From Cupriavidus sp. BIS7 (lineage in GTDB: Bacteria > Pseudomonadota > Gammaproteobacteria > Burkholderiales > Burkholderiaceae), in contig NZ_ALOU01000036.1 of NCBI RefSeq assembly GCF_000292345.1, positions 1-63,715 of the forward strand: a stretch of 63,715 bases of DNA. Direction: 5' to 3'. This document shows positions 19,861-29,356 of the stretch, piece by piece. Both the position numbers and the translations under genes were made by a program. The notes under the pieces were generated by a model. It was not told the origin of the DNA. It was given only the letters and a program-made list of their open reading frames with translations, and did not search any database. Position 1 is the first letter of the stretch. Each line of letters opens with the position of its first letter.

Positions 19861-19898
19861 GAAAAACAAGCGGGGCTTCGAGCGCGATGCGAAGCCCC
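19861..19898 (-). terminator. Rho-independent terminator after fbaA
   Basis: Read on the minus strand, the stem GGGGCTTCG/CGAAGCCCC (19898-19890 with 19880-19872) is followed by GCTTGTTTTTC. A second GC-rich hairpin (TGCCCCGC with GCGGGGCA) lies just before it, next to the fbaA stop. It separates fbaA from purC. Confidence 0.75.
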
Positions 19899-19941
19899 AT
19901 GAACAAGCAATGCCCCGCACCGGGCGGGGCAACGACACAAT

Positions 19942-21006
19942 TTACTGCACGACCTGGGCGAGCTTGCCGGCCTTGTACTGACCAGCGATGTCGACCAGCG
20001 ACACCGACTTGATCTTGCTGGCCTGGCCTTCGCAGCCGAAGGCGATGTAACGGGCCTTGCACACCTGCTTGGCGGCTTCGCGGGCCGGCTTCAGGTACTC
20101 GCGCGGGTCGAACTTGCTCGGGTTCTCCACGAAGAAGCGGCGGATCGCGCCGGTCATCGCCAGACGGATGTCGGTGTCGATGTTGATCTTGCGCACGCCG
20201 TACTTGATGGCTTCCTGGATTTCTTCCACGGGCACGCCATACGTTTCCTTCATGTCGCCACCGAACTTGCGGATCTCTTCCAGCAGTTCCTGCGGCACCG
20301 ACGACGAACCGTGCATCACCAGGTGCGTGTTCGGGATACGGGCGTGGATTTCCTTGATGCGGTTGATCGCCAGGATGTCGCCGGTGGGCTTGCGCGTGAA
20401 CTTGTACGCGCCGTGCGAAGTGCCGATGGCGATGGCCAGTGCGTCGAGCTGGGTGGCCTTGACGAAGTCGGCGGCCTGCTCCGGATCGGTCAGCAGCATC
20501 GAGTGGTCGAGCTTGCCAACGGCGCCGATGCCGTCTTCCTCACCGGCTTCGCCGGTTTCCAGCGAGCCCAGGCAGCCCAGTTCGCCTTCCACGGTCACGC
20601 CGACCGCGTGGGACAGTTGCACGACCTTGCGGGTCACGTCGATGTTGTACTCGTAGTCCGACGGGGTCTTGCCGTCTTCCTTGAGCGAGCCATCCATCAT
20701 CACCGACGAGAAGCCCAGGTCGATCGCGGCCTGGCAGATCGCCGGCGACTGGCCGTGGTCCTGGTGCATGACCACCGGGATGTGCGGATAGGCTTCCACG
20801 GCGGCTTCGATCAGGTGGCGCAGGAAGTGCTCGCCCGCGTATTTGCGCGCGCCAGCCGAGGCTTGCATGATCACCGGAGCATTGACCTCGTCGGCGGCCT
20901 GCATGATGGCCTGCACCTGTTCGAGGTTGTTCACGTTGAAGGCCGGCAGACCGTAGTTGTTCTCGGCGGCATGGTCCAGTAGCTGGCGCATGGATACGAG
21001 TGGCAT
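19942..21006 (-). CDS. fbaA: Class II fructose-bisphosphate aldolase
   Basis: Zinc-dependent aldolase of 354 residues, cleaving or forming fructose 1,6-bisphosphate in glycolysis, gluconeogenesis and, where present, the Calvin cycle. Visible motifs are the zinc ligand region [32 protein letters not shown], and the phosphate and zinc region [14 protein letters not shown]. Its sequence follows the Calvin-type (CbbA-like) subgroup of class II, common in beta-proteobacteria. It follows pgk and pyk on the same strand but is separated from pyk by a 192-bp inverted-repeat element, so it may need its own promoter. A ribosome site CAGGAG precedes the start. Confidence 0.95.
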   Translation of the reverse strand: MPLVSMRQLLDHAAENNYGLPAFNVNNLEQVQAIMQAADEVNAPVIMQASAGARKYAGEHFLRHLIEAAVEAYPHIPVVMHQDHGQSPAICQAAIDLGFSSVMMDGSLKEDGKTPSDYEYNIDVTRKVVQLSHAVGVTVEGELGCLGSLETGEAGEEDGIGAVGKLDHSMLLTDPEQAADFVKATQLDALAIAIGTSHGAYKFTRKPTGDILAINRIKEIHARIPNTHLVMHGSSSVPQELLEEIRKFGGDMKETYGVPVEEIQEAIKYGVRKINIDTDIRLAMTGAIRRFFVENPSKFDPREYLKPAREAAKQVCKARYIAFGCEGQASKIKSVSLVDIAGQYKAGKLAQVVQ

Positions 21007-21065
21007 GTCTAACTCCTGAATAAAGAAATCTTTTGGGGTATCGGTGTTCTTGTCGATGCGAGCCG

Positions 21066-21257
21066 TGAGACGCTATAAAAACGAAGCGAAGCGGTTCTGG
21101 CTAGGGTGTAGCAGGGGTTTCGGCTCGCATGCGAGCCGCCTGCGTAACAACATGTGCCTGCCAGCACATGTGCGCCCTGCAAGGGTGCGACCGCAGACAG
21201 TACAAGTGGTACGGCAAGGTCGCGCAACGACGCCAGAATCGTTTTTATAGCGTCTCA
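21066..21257. repeat. 192-bp element with 19-bp terminal inverted repeats
   Basis: TGAGACGCTATAAAAACGA at 21066-21084 is repeated in perfect inverse at 21239-21257. Just inside both arms TTCTGGC also matches, offset by 10 bases. The interior carries further palindromes: CGGCTCGC/GCGAGCCG near 21120 and ACATGTGC/GCACATGT near 21150. The right arm contains the TGA stop codon of pyk. The whole could fold into one long cruciform. The layout resembles a MITE or other small non-autonomous mobile repeat; no target duplication is clear. Confidence 0.7.
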
Positions 21258-22694
21258 TCTGGTGCCTACCCTCACAATTTTCAGCGTGTTCGTGCCGCCC
21301 GGCTGGCCCATCGGCTCGCCGATCGTCAGCACGATGAAATCGCCACGCTGCACCACGCCTTGCGCCAGCAGCAGTTCTTCGGCCTGCTCCAGCGCCACAT
21401 CGCGATCGGTGCTCGAGTGCAGCGGCAGCGGTATCACGTTGCGATAGAGCTGCATCTTGCGCTGCGAGGCCAGGTTCGGCGTCATCGCGTAGATCGGCAC
21501 ATGAATGCGGTGACGGCTCATCCACAGCGCCGTGGCGCCGGAATCGGTCAGCGCCGCAATCGCCTTGACTCCTAGATGATAGGCGGTGAACAGCGCACCC
21601 ATCGCGATCGACTGGTCGATCCGCGCGAACGTCTGGTTCAGGAAGTCGGTGTCCAGTTGCACCACTTCCGACTTCTCCGCCTCCAGGCAGATCGCGGCCA
21701 TCGCCTCCACCGTCTCCACCGGATAGCGCCCGGCGGCGGTTTCGGCCGATGTCATCACCGCGTCGGTGCCGTCCAGCACCGCGTTGGCCACGTCGGACAC
21801 TTCCGCGCGCGTCGGCACCGGATTGACGATCATGCTTTCCATCATCTGCGTGGCGGTGATGGTCAGCTTGTTGGCTTCGCGCGCGAGCCTGATCATGCGC
21901 TTCTGCAGCGCGGGCACGGCGGCGTTGCCGACTTCCACGGCCAGGTCGCCACGCGCGACCATGATGCCGTCGGACGCCTGCAGGATTTCCTCGAGCACAC
22001 CCGGGCGGATCGCCTCGGCGCGCTCGATCTTGGCGATCATGCGCGCCTTGTGGTTGTGCTGCTGGCCCGCCACGTTGGCAAGCTGGCGCGCCATTTCCAT
22101 GTCGGTGGCGTTCTTCGGGAAGCTCACCGCGACGTAGTCCGCGCCCAGCGCCATGGCGGTCTTGATGTCCTCCATGTCCTTGGCGGTCAGCGCCGGCGCC
22201 GACAGGCCGCCGCCCTGGCGGTTGATGCCCTTGTTGTTGGACAGGTCACCGCCCACGCGCACCGTGGTGAATATCTCGGTGCCAAGCACGCGATCCACCA
22301 CCAGCACGATCAGGCCGTCGTTGAGCAGCAGCAGGTCGCCCGGGCCCACGTCGCGCGGCAGGTCCTTGTAGTCCAGGCCCGCGCGCTCCTGGTTGCCCAT
22401 CTGGCAGGCCGAATCCAGGATGAATGCGTCGCCCGGCGCAAGCGTGATCTTGCCGTGCTCGAACTTGCCCACGCGGATCTTGGGGCCCTGCAGGTCGGCC
22501 ATGATGGCCACCTCGCGCCCGCAGGCCGCTGCCGCCTCGCGCACCATGGCGGCGCGATCGATATGGTCCTGCGCGGTGCCGTGGGAGAAGTTCAGGCGCA
22601 CCACGTCGACCCCTGCCGCGATCATGCGGGTCAGCACGTCCAGCGTGCTGGATGCGGGGCCAATCGTGGCGACGATCTTCGTGGAGCGTGTCAT
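21255..22694 (-). CDS. pyk: Pyruvate kinase
   Basis: Enzyme of 479 residues transferring phosphate from phosphoenolpyruvate to ADP. It begins TRSTKIVATIGPASSTLD with RLNFSHG close behind. The metal and phosphate site IMVARGDLAVEVG and the motif TQMMESMIVNPVPTRAEVSDVANAV are intact. A C-terminal allosteric domain (about 350-479) is present. The start at 22694 matches where the family begins; a Met five codons earlier is possible. The stop codon is supplied by the inverted-repeat element downstream, so the last few residues may differ from relatives. Confidence 0.95.
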   Translation of the reverse strand: MTRSTKIVATIGPASSTLDVLTRMIAAGVDVVRLNFSHGTAQDHIDRAAMVREAAAACGREVAIMADLQGPKIRVGKFEHGKITLAPGDAFILDSACQMGNQERAGLDYKDLPRDVGPGDLLLLNDGLIVLVVDRVLGTEIFTTVRVGGDLSNNKGINRQGGGLSAPALTAKDMEDIKTAMALGADYVAVSFPKNATDMEMARQLANVAGQQHNHKARMIAKIERAEAIRPGVLEEILQASDGIMVARGDLAVEVGNAAVPALQKRMIRLAREANKLTITATQMMESMIVNPVPTRAEVSDVANAVLDGTDAVMTSAETAAGRYPVETVEAMAAICLEAEKSEVVQLDTDFLNQTFARIDQSIAMGALFTAYHLGVKAIAALTDSGATALWMSRHRIHVPIYAMTPNLASQRKMQLYRNVIPLPLHSSTDRDVALEQAEELLLAQGVVQRGDFIVLTIGEPMGQPGGTNTLKIVRVGTR

Positions 22695-22769
22695 GCGGGC
22701 GGCTTCCATGGGTCGGGGGCGTTTCAGTTCGGACCGAACGGGGACACCCCGCACCGGCCCGGCAAGTCG

Positions 22770-23966
22770 TCAGCCGGCGGCGCGCTGTTCCAGCACTTCG
22801 AATGCGGGCAGCTTCTTGCCTTCCAGGAATTCCAGGAACGCACCGCCACCGGTCGAGATGTAGCCGATGCGATCGGCAATGCCGTACTTGGCGATGGCGG
22901 CCAGCGTGTCGCCGCCACCGGCGATGGAGAATGCCTTGGACGAGGCAATGGCTTCGGCCAGCACCTTGGTGCCGTTGCCGAACTGGTCGAATTCGAACAC
23001 GCCGACCGGGCCGTTCCAGACGATGGTGCCGGCGGCCTTGAGCTGGTCAGCCAGCATGGCGGCGGTCTTCGGGCCGATGTCGAGAATCATGTCGTCGTCG
23101 GCCACGTCCTTGACGTCCTTGACCGTTGCGGCGGCCGAGGCGCTGAATTCCTTGGCGCAGACCACGTCCACGGGGATCGGCACCGATGCGCCGCGGGCGG
23201 CCATGATGTCGATGATCGCCTTGGCATCGCCAACGAGATCGGCTTCGGCCAGCGACTTGCCGATCTTCAGGCCGGCGGCCAGCATGAACGTGTTGGCGAT
23301 GCCGCCGCCAACGACGAGGTTGTCCACCTTGTCGGCCAGCGACTTCAGGATGGTCAGCTTGGTCGACACCTTCGAACCGGCGACGATGGCCACCAGCGGG
23401 CGGGCCGGCTGGCCCAGCGCGCGGCCCAGCGCATCGATCTCGGCGGCCAGCAGCGGGCCCGCGCAGGCGACCGGCGCAAACTTGGCGATGCCGTGGGTGG
23501 TGGCTTCGGCGCGGTGGGCGGTGCCGAACGCGTCATTGACATAGACGTCGCAGAACTTGGCCATCTTCTGGGCCAGCTCGTCGCTGTTTTTCTTCTCGCC
23601 CTTGTTCACGCGGCAGTTTTCCAGCAGCACGACCTGGCCGGGCGCCACTTGCACGCCGTCGACCCAGTTCTGCACCAGCTGGACAGGCTTGCCGAGCAGT
23701 TCCGACAGCCGCGCGGCGATCGGAGCCAGCGAATCCTCGGGCTTGAATTCGCCCTCGGTCGGGCGGCCCAGGTGCGACGTCACCATCACGGCCGCGCCGG
23801 CGTCCAGGCAGGCCTGGATGGCCGGTACCGAGGCGCGGATACGGGTGTCTTCGGTGATGTTGCCTGCGTCGTCCTGCGGCACGTTCAGATCGGCGCGGAT
23901 GAACACACGTTTGCCGGAGATGTTGCCTTGGGAAATGAGATCGGTAAGACGCAGGACAGAGGTCAT
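22770..23966 (-). CDS. pgk: Phosphoglycerate kinase
   Basis: Enzyme of 398 residues interconverting 1,3-bisphosphoglycerate and 3-phosphoglycerate with ADP/ATP. It has the N-terminal substrate motif [16 protein letters not shown], the basic patch [14 protein letters not shown], and the C-terminal nucleotide site [17 protein letters not shown] with [13 protein letters not shown]. Length and order are standard. It is first in the pgk-pyk-fbaA run, 75 bp before pyk, and divergent from the LuxR-type regulator gene. Confidence 0.96.
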   Translation of the reverse strand: MTSVLRLTDLISQGNISGKRVFIRADLNVPQDDAGNITEDTRIRASVPAIQACLDAGAAVMVTSHLGRPTEGEFKPEDSLAPIAARLSELLGKPVQLVQNWVDGVQVAPGQVVLLENCRVNKGEKKNSDELAQKMAKFCDVYVNDAFGTAHRAEATTHGIAKFAPVACAGPLLAAEIDALGRALGQPARPLVAIVAGSKVSTKLTILKSLADKVDNLVVGGGIANTFMLAAGLKIGKSLAEADLVGDAKAIIDIMAARGASVPIPVDVVCAKEFSASAAATVKDVKDVADDDMILDIGPKTAAMLADQLKAAGTIVWNGPVGVFEFDQFGNGTKVLAEAIASSKAFSIAGGGDTLAAIAKYGIADRIGYISTGGGAFLEFLEGKKLPAFEVLEQRAAG

Positions 23967-24342
23967 GGCGGTAAGAGCGGGACGTGGGCGACATGCGCCG
24001 CCCGTGAAAATCGGAAAACGGGCATTTTACCTGATCGCCACCAAGGATCGACGCGATCTGGTCGTTTCAGGGCATATCGATCACATCGTCCGCCATACAG
24101 GAAATGTCCCCTACCGAAGTAGGGGAATTCGATTGCACCCGACACCCCTCGAATGGAGTAAGGTACGCGGCAATGTACTAAACATATGCATTGTCAGAAG
24201 ATCGCACTATTTTTGGCGATTTTGGTACATCATCACAAATCCGGCTCGACCGGAAAAACAAAAAAACAGACTCGCGGACCGGGGCACATCGGCTACCGCG
24301 ACGGAAGAAGCAACTGTCGAGAACGCAAAGGGGTAGTCAGAA
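23967..24342. promoter_or_regulatory. Divergent pgk / LuxR intergenic region with palindrome
   Basis: This 376-bp gene-free space separates pgk from the first LuxR-type gene. It holds a perfect hairpin-like palindrome, CCCCTAC-CGAA-GTAGGGG, at 24108-24125. The stretch 24170-24290 is AT-richer than its surroundings and probably holds the promoter of the regulator pair. The symmetry and size suit a LuxR/FixJ-type dimer site. Confidence 0.45.
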
Positions 24343-25449
24343 ATGGATCAAGCGACCATGCATGGCGCGATCCGGGGGCTTTACGAGGGCATCCTGGACC
24401 CAGCAGCCTGGCAACAGAGCTTGCGCGCACTGTCCGAATTGGCCGGTAGCGAGCACGCCTCCATGATGGTCTGGGACACCGTTCGCGACCAGGTGACCGT
24501 CAACGAGACCGTCAACCCGGTCGAGGAACTGTTCCTCGCCTATGAAAACGATTTCCAGGCCATCGACCCGGCCAAGGGCTTTGCGCCCAGGCTGGTGCCG
24601 GGCGCCTGGTATGTGGACGCGCGCGACCTGGGCCCGCACCGGATGGCGCGGGACCCGTTCTACGGCGATTTCCTCAACAAGTTCGAACTGGGCTCCTACA
24701 TGGCCTGCCTGGTCGAGCGCCAGCCGCATTACGAAGTCTATTTCTCGATGCAGCGCGCGCTGTCGCAGGGGCACTTCGCCGGCGACGATTCGCGCAGGAT
24801 GGACTGGGTGGTGCCGCATATGCGCTCCGCAATCGCCATGCGCGACCGCACGCTGGCACTGTCCACATTGGCCACGCTGGCCACGCGGATGATCGAACGG
24901 CTGGCCTTTGCCGTGGCCGTCTATTCCCCGGAGCGGCTGCTCCTGCTTGCCAACATGGCCGGCGAGCGCTGGGCGCGGCGCCTTGACCCTTCTGGCAAGA
25001 CTTCGGAATGGCAACTGTCGCGCAGCTTCAACGAAATGCTGCAGGCGGCCTGCGATCCGGCAACGCCGCAGGCCGCGCTGGCCGCACGCGCCATCGACAC
25101 GCATGGCAATCAGGCCGAAGTACTGGTGCTGCCGCTGCCCGCCACCCATGCGTTTGCCGCATCGTGGCAACAGCCCGCCGCGCTGGTCGTCGTGCATGAA
25201 GCGGGGGCGCCGTCGGTGCTGCTTGATTCGGTCATGCGCAACCTGTATGGGCTGACGCCGGCCGAGACGCGGCTGGTTGCGCGGCTGGCCACCGGTGAAG
25301 GGCTGCCCGAGGCAAGCCGCCACCTGCACATCCAGCACGAGACCGCGCGCACGCAGCTCAAGTCGATCTTCCTGAAGACCGGTTGTACCAGCCAGCCGCA
25401 GTTGACGAACCTGCTGACGCGACTTGCCTCCACGCTGGACGGGGGCTGA
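24343..25449 (+). CDS. LuxR-family transcriptional regulator (first of tandem pair)
   Basis: Protein of 368 residues. Only the C-terminal helix-turn-helix is recognisable (about 300-362): GLTPAETRLVARLATGEGLPEASRHLHI, then ETARTQLKSIFLKTG. This is the LuxR/FixJ pattern with Glu replacing some usual residues. The N-terminal 280 residues match no sensor domain I know by eye. There is no autoinducer-domain Trp/Tyr signature and no receiver Asp, so it is not a typical quorum or two-component regulator. The next gene is a paralogue aligned end to end (compare IRGLYEGILDPAAWQQSL and IRGLYQGILEPRAWQRSL). The stop is 5 bp before that gene, so they form an operon. Confidence 0.85.
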   Translation: MDQATMHGAIRGLYEGILDPAAWQQSLRALSELAGSEHASMMVWDTVRDQVTVNETVNPVEELFLAYENDFQAIDPAKGFAPRLVPGAWYVDARDLGPHRMARDPFYGDFLNKFELGSYMACLVERQPHYEVYFSMQRALSQGHFAGDDSRRMDWVVPHMRSAIAMRDRTLALSTLATLATRMIERLAFAVAVYSPERLLLLANMAGERWARRLDPSGKTSEWQLSRSFNEMLQAACDPATPQAALAARAIDTHGNQAEVLVLPLPATHAFAASWQQPAALVVVHEAGAPSVLLDSVMRNLYGLTPAETRLVARLATGEGLPEASRHLHIQHETARTQLKSIFLKTGCTSQPQLTNLLTRLASTLDGG

Positions 25450-25454
25450 TCTCG

Positions 25455-26594
25455 ATGCTGACACAGGACATGCACGAGACCATTCGTGGTCTCTATCAGG
25501 GCATTCTCGAGCCGCGGGCATGGCAACGCAGCCTGTCCGCGCTATGCGACATCACCGGCAGCGCGCAGGCGACGCTGCTCGTGCGCGACACCGAACGCGG
25601 CGGCTTGCAGGTCAGGCAGACGGCCAGCCGGCTGCCCGACGATCTCGCCATGCAAAACCTGCACGAAGGGACTGCCCGGAGCCTGACGTTCCCTGACCGG
25701 CTGCAGGTAGGCGGCTGGCACATCCACCGGCCAGACCCTGGCTTCACGGCAATGCGCAGCCTGTACGCGCACGACGACTTCGCCGACATGGCGATAGCCT
25801 CGACGATGACCTGCCTGGTGGACCGGCAGCCCGGCCAGGAGCTTTACCTGACACTGCAGCGGCCAGCCGGCGCCGAAGGCTTCCTGGAAGACGATGCCCG
25901 CGCGCTGGACTGGGTCATTCCGCATGTGCGCGATGCCGTGACCATGCGCGATCGCACGCAGGCCACCGCCACGCATGGTCATGTTTCGGCAAACCTGCTG
26001 AACCAGTTGCCGTTTGGCGTCATTGTCTTCGCGAACTCGGGCCAGGTATTGCTGGCAAATGCAGCCGGGGAACCGTGGATCAGGCGATTGCTGCCAACGC
26101 ACCAGGACGTCGCCCCGGACAGCGTACTGCCCGGCGGATCCGGCTGGCGGCTGTCGCGGCCGTTCCCGGATGTCATGCGTACGCTGACCGACCCCATCGC
26201 AATGCAAGCCGCCGGCGCCATCCACGCGGTTGGCAGCGATGGACGCGTGGCTCAGATCGTGGCGATGCGGCTCACGCCGGGCATCGTGCTGGCATCGGCG
26301 TGGGAGGGTCAGCCTGTGCTGGTGGCCATTCATGAAGCGCATGCCGCACCGCGCGCTACGCCGGCCGTGCTACGCGACCTCTACGGCCTGACGCCGGCCG
26401 AAACCCGGCTGGCCGCGCTGCTCATTACGGGCCTGGGGCTGCCGGAGGCCACGACCCAACTCGGCATCAAGCGCGAAACGGGCCGCTCGCAGCTCAAGGC
26501 AATCTTCGTCAAGACCAGTACAAGCACGCAGGCCCAGCTCGCTCACCTGCTCACGCGGCTGGGCGGCCTGGTGGCCGAACCGGCCAGCGCCTGA
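25455..26594 (+). CDS. LuxR-family transcriptional regulator (second of tandem pair)
   Basis: Paralogue of the preceding gene, 379 residues. It has the same N-terminal signature, a shared middle pattern (LDWVIPHVRDAVTMRDRT against MDWVVPHMRSAIAMRDRT), and the same C-terminal helix-turn-helix (about 310-375: GLTPAETRLAALLITGLGLPEAT). Two divergent copies in one operon could form a heterodimer or respond to different signals. The start at 25455 puts 5 bp between stop and start; Met at 25470 would match the paralogue's second Met. Target genes are unknown. Confidence 0.85.
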   Translation: MLTQDMHETIRGLYQGILEPRAWQRSLSALCDITGSAQATLLVRDTERGGLQVRQTASRLPDDLAMQNLHEGTARSLTFPDRLQVGGWHIHRPDPGFTAMRSLYAHDDFADMAIASTMTCLVDRQPGQELYLTLQRPAGAEGFLEDDARALDWVIPHVRDAVTMRDRTQATATHGHVSANLLNQLPFGVIVFANSGQVLLANAAGEPWIRRLLPTHQDVAPDSVLPGGSGWRLSRPFPDVMRTLTDPIAMQAAGAIHAVGSDGRVAQIVAMRLTPGIVLASAWEGQPVLVAIHEAHAAPRATPAVLRDLYGLTPAETRLAALLITGLGLPEATTQLGIKRETGRSQLKAIFVKTSTSTQAQLAHLLTRLGGLVAEPASA

Positions 26595-26648
26595 GCCGGT
26601 GCTGCGCAGGTACCCGGCACCAGGTACCTGCGCAGCACCCGGCAGCAA

Positions 26649-26972
26649 TCAGCCAAGCAGGCGCAGCGCCGTGTAGACCGCCATACCAACCACGATCATG
26701 CCGACCATGCGGCGCGTGAGCAGGTAGCACGCGGTGGCCGCAATGCCTGCCATCAACTTGTCGTTGGTCCACGAGAACGTGAAATGGCCTTCGAAGCTCA
26801 GGAACTCGGGCAGGATGATCGCCGCCAGCGCGGCGGCCGGCGCGTAGCGCAGCGCGCGCTGGATGCGGTCGGGCACGGTCACGCGCTCGCCCGCCATCAG
26901 GAACAGCGCGCGCGTGAGCACGGTGACGAGCGTCATGCCGACGATGGCGATCCAGGTTTCGAGATGGCTCAT
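26649..26972 (-). CDS. azlD: AzlD-family branched-chain amino acid export subunit
   Basis: Small membrane protein of 107 residues with four predicted helices: WIAIVGMTLVTVLTRALFLM, then ALRYAPAAALAAIILPEF with the usual AzlD charged positions, and a C-terminal MVGMIVVGMAVYTALRLLG. It is the small partner of the AzlC protein encoded just upstream. The start overlaps the azlC stop by four bases (ATGA), so the two are coupled. Related pairs export leucine, isoleucine, valine or methionine. The substrate here is inferred from family only. Confidence 0.88.
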   Translation of the reverse strand: MSHLETWIAIVGMTLVTVLTRALFLMAGERVTVPDRIQRALRYAPAAALAAIILPEFLSFEGHFTFSWTNDKLMAGIAATACYLLTRRMVGMIVVGMAVYTALRLLG

Positions 26973-27781
26973 GCCTGGTCTCCCGCCTTGTCTGCTGCTG
27001 GTGGTTGCGCGGTCCTGCGTGCCCGCATGCCGCGCAGCGTGGCACGTGCGGCCAGTTCGTCGCTGGCCATGCCTGCCGCAATCGCCCCGATCACCGCCAC
27101 AACCAGCGCCAGCCGGTACGGCAGGTCGAAGCACAGTAGCGCCAGCACCGAGGACACCGCCACGGCCAGAAGCGTCGATCGGGAATTGATCGTCGAGACC
27201 ATCACCGGGATCAGCGCCATCGTGCCGGCCAGCGCCAGCCCCCAGCTATCGGGGAACAGGCTGGCCAGCAGGATGCCGATGAGCGACGATACCTGCCACG
27301 TGACGCAGTTCAACAGCGCCATGCCCCAGAAGTACCCCTCCTTGCCTGGCGCATAGCCTGGCTCGGTGTAGCGCTGCATGAAGTACACGAAGTGCAGGTC
27401 GCCGTTATAGAAGCCCAGCACTGTGCGGCGCCATAGCGGCAAATAGCTGAAATGCGGCTGCAGCGCCGCACTGAAGATCACGAAGCGCAGGTTGACCACG
27501 GCGGTGGTCAGCAGCACCGTCCAGATCGGCATGCCCGCGGCAAACAATGGCAGCACGGCCAGTTGCGCGGAACCGGCATAGACCAGCAGCGACATGCCGA
27601 TGGCCTCCGGCACGGTCAGCGCCGATTTGCTCATGGCCACCCCGGTGACCAGCCCCCAGGAAAATACGGCTGGCTGGAAGCGCGCGAAGAAGCGCGCGCC
27701 TTCGAGAAAGGCGTTGCGTTCCACCTCGGCAAAGCGATGCCAAAGGCGCTGCCACACCGGGGGCGATGTTCGGGGTGTCAT
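26969..27781 (-). CDS. azlC: AzlC-family branched-chain amino acid permease
   Basis: Membrane protein of 270 residues from the chosen start. Conserved AzlC features include FQPAVFSWGLVTGVAMSKSA near the N-terminus, SLLVYAGSAQLAVLPLFAAG, and NLRFVIFSAALQPHF. About seven membrane helices are predicted. Met at 27820 would give 13 more residues; the choice is open because neither has a strong ribosome site. Together with AzlD it forms a LivE-type export pair. Confidence 0.9.
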   Translation of the reverse strand: MTPRTSPPVWQRLWHRFAEVERNAFLEGARFFARFQPAVFSWGLVTGVAMSKSALTVPEAIGMSLLVYAGSAQLAVLPLFAAGMPIWTVLLTTAVVNLRFVIFSAALQPHFSYLPLWRRTVLGFYNGDLHFVYFMQRYTEPGYAPGKEGYFWGMALLNCVTWQVSSLIGILLASLFPDSWGLALAGTMALIPVMVSTINSRSTLLAVAVSSVLALLCFDLPYRLALVVAVIGAIAAGMASDELAARATLRGMRARRTAQPPAADKAGDQA

Positions 27782-27984
27782 GACCTGGATGAGCCTGGAT
27801 GAGAAGAGATGGACCGGCATCCCGACTGACGCGGTTTTACCGTCCTGAAATGCGATCGGCCACGCAGGGCGTGGCCGATCGCGAGAAGCCATTATAGGCG
27901 TGAGACAGCCGCAAGTAAGCAGCGGCTTAAAAATGTTGTTTCGGGGTCAAACCCGGGCCTGATTCCCTTGGCCGATTCCCAGGG

Positions 27985-29310
27985 TCAGGCGGTACGTCCC
28001 GCAGTGGGCGTCAGCGTGGCGGGGTCGCCAGCCAACCGTGCTTTCTCGCCATGGTCGTCATCGCCGCCCGTTTGCCCAAGGTCGATGCCCGAGGTTTCCG
28101 GCAGCAGCGCGGCGGATACCATCACCAGCGCGTAGCCGACGCCGGCCACCATCGCGATGGCCAGCGCCAGCGTGGTGCGCCCGCTGTTGAGCCAGCCCAC
28201 CGCAAGCGGAAAGAACGAGCCGATCACGCGGCCGAGGTTGTAGGACACACCGTAGCCGGTGGCGCGGATGCTGTTCGGATACGACTCCGAGATCGTCGCG
28301 CCAATGCCCGAGAACACGCCCTGCATCAGCACGCCAAGCGGAAAGCCCAGGAACAGCATCGACGTATTCGACACCGGAATCACCATGTAGATCATCGCCA
28401 TCACGAACGCACCGGCCGCGAACGCGATATAGGTGAGCCGGCGGCCCCAGCGGTCCGTCGCGTAGGCGCCGGCCACGTAGCCCACCAGCGAGCCGACGAT
28501 CGTCACGGCCAGGTATGAACTGGTGCCGAACACCGACAGGCCGCGCTCGGTCTTCAGGAACGTCGGCAGCCACGTGGCGATGGCGTAGTAGGCGCCCAGC
28601 ATGCCGCCCGAAAGCAGGCTGCACAGCAGCGTCTTGCGCAGCAGCGGACCGCGGAACACGCGCGCGAGATCCGCGCCCGGGGACACGTTGCCGCGTTCGG
28701 CGCGGCTCTTGAGGAACACCTCGGGCTCCTCCAGGTTGCGGCGCAGGTACACCACCACCAGCGCGGGCAGGATGCCCAGGAAGAAGCAGACGCGCCACGC
28801 CACTTCGGGCGAGAACAGGTTGAACGTGATCGCATAGGCGATGGCTGCGCCGCCCCAGCCGAACGAATAGCTGCTTGCCGTGAAGCCCGAGTACTTGCCG
28901 CGATGCGCGGGGTTGCGGATCATTTCGGTCACCAGCACCATGCACAGCGACGACTCGCCGCCGAAGCCCAGGCCCTGGAGCATGCGGAACACCATAAGCT
29001 GCTCGGGCGAATTGGAAATGCCGCACAGGAAGCACGACACGGCGAACACCAGGATCGTCCAGCGCAGCACGCGCACGCGGCCAAAACGGTCCGCCAGCAG
29101 CCCCGCGCCGATCGCGCCGATCAGCGACGACACCAGCGTCCACGTGACGATGGCGCCCGCCATCGACTTGCTCATGCCCCACTGCGCCAGCAGCGTGGAG
29201 ATCAGAAACGAATAGATCATGAAGTCGAACACATCGACCGCATGACCGAGAAACGCCCCGTAGAACCCCTTGCGCTCGGCGCGTGACAACTCCCTGAACC
29301 AGTCCAGCAT
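27985..29310 (-). CDS. Major facilitator superfamily transporter, carboxylate type
   Basis: Inner-membrane transporter of 441 residues with about 12 helices. Typical MFS motifs are seen: GFYGAFLGHAVDVFDFMIYS in helix 1, the loop 2-3 motif GLLADRFGRVRVLRW, and a second copy, GAYATDRWGRRLTYI, in loop 8-9. The sequence looks like the sialate/metabolite:H+ symporter group that carries organic acids. It lies 46 bp after the amidase gene on the same strand, which suggests that it imports the amide or exports its acid product. Start chosen at 29310, where the protein becomes like its family. Confidence 0.88.
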   Translation of the reverse strand: MLDWFRELSRAERKGFYGAFLGHAVDVFDFMIYSFLISTLLAQWGMSKSMAGAIVTWTLVSSLIGAIGAGLLADRFGRVRVLRWTILVFAVSCFLCGISNSPEQLMVFRMLQGLGFGGESSLCMVLVTEMIRNPAHRGKYSGFTASSYSFGWGGAAIAYAITFNLFSPEVAWRVCFFLGILPALVVVYLRRNLEEPEVFLKSRAERGNVSPGADLARVFRGPLLRKTLLCSLLSGGMLGAYYAIATWLPTFLKTERGLSVFGTSSYLAVTIVGSLVGYVAGAYATDRWGRRLTYIAFAAGAFVMAMIYMVIPVSNTSMLFLGFPLGVLMQGVFSGIGATISESYPNSIRATGYGVSYNLGRVIGSFFPLAVGWLNSGRTTLALAIAMVAGVGYALVMVSAALLPETSGIDLGQTGGDDDHGEKARLAGDPATLTPTAGRTA

Positions 29311-29356
29311 GATCGCTCCCTCCCCTCTCTTCGGTCTCTTTTCCCTGCGGTATGAA

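Noticed and set aside
21009..21227. A 72-residue minus-strand frame inside the inverted-repeat element
   Set aside because: It follows the palindromes of the element and has no ribosome site or known domain.
21576..24122. An 848-residue plus-strand frame covering pyk and pgk
   Set aside because: Shadow of two confident minus-strand glycolytic genes.
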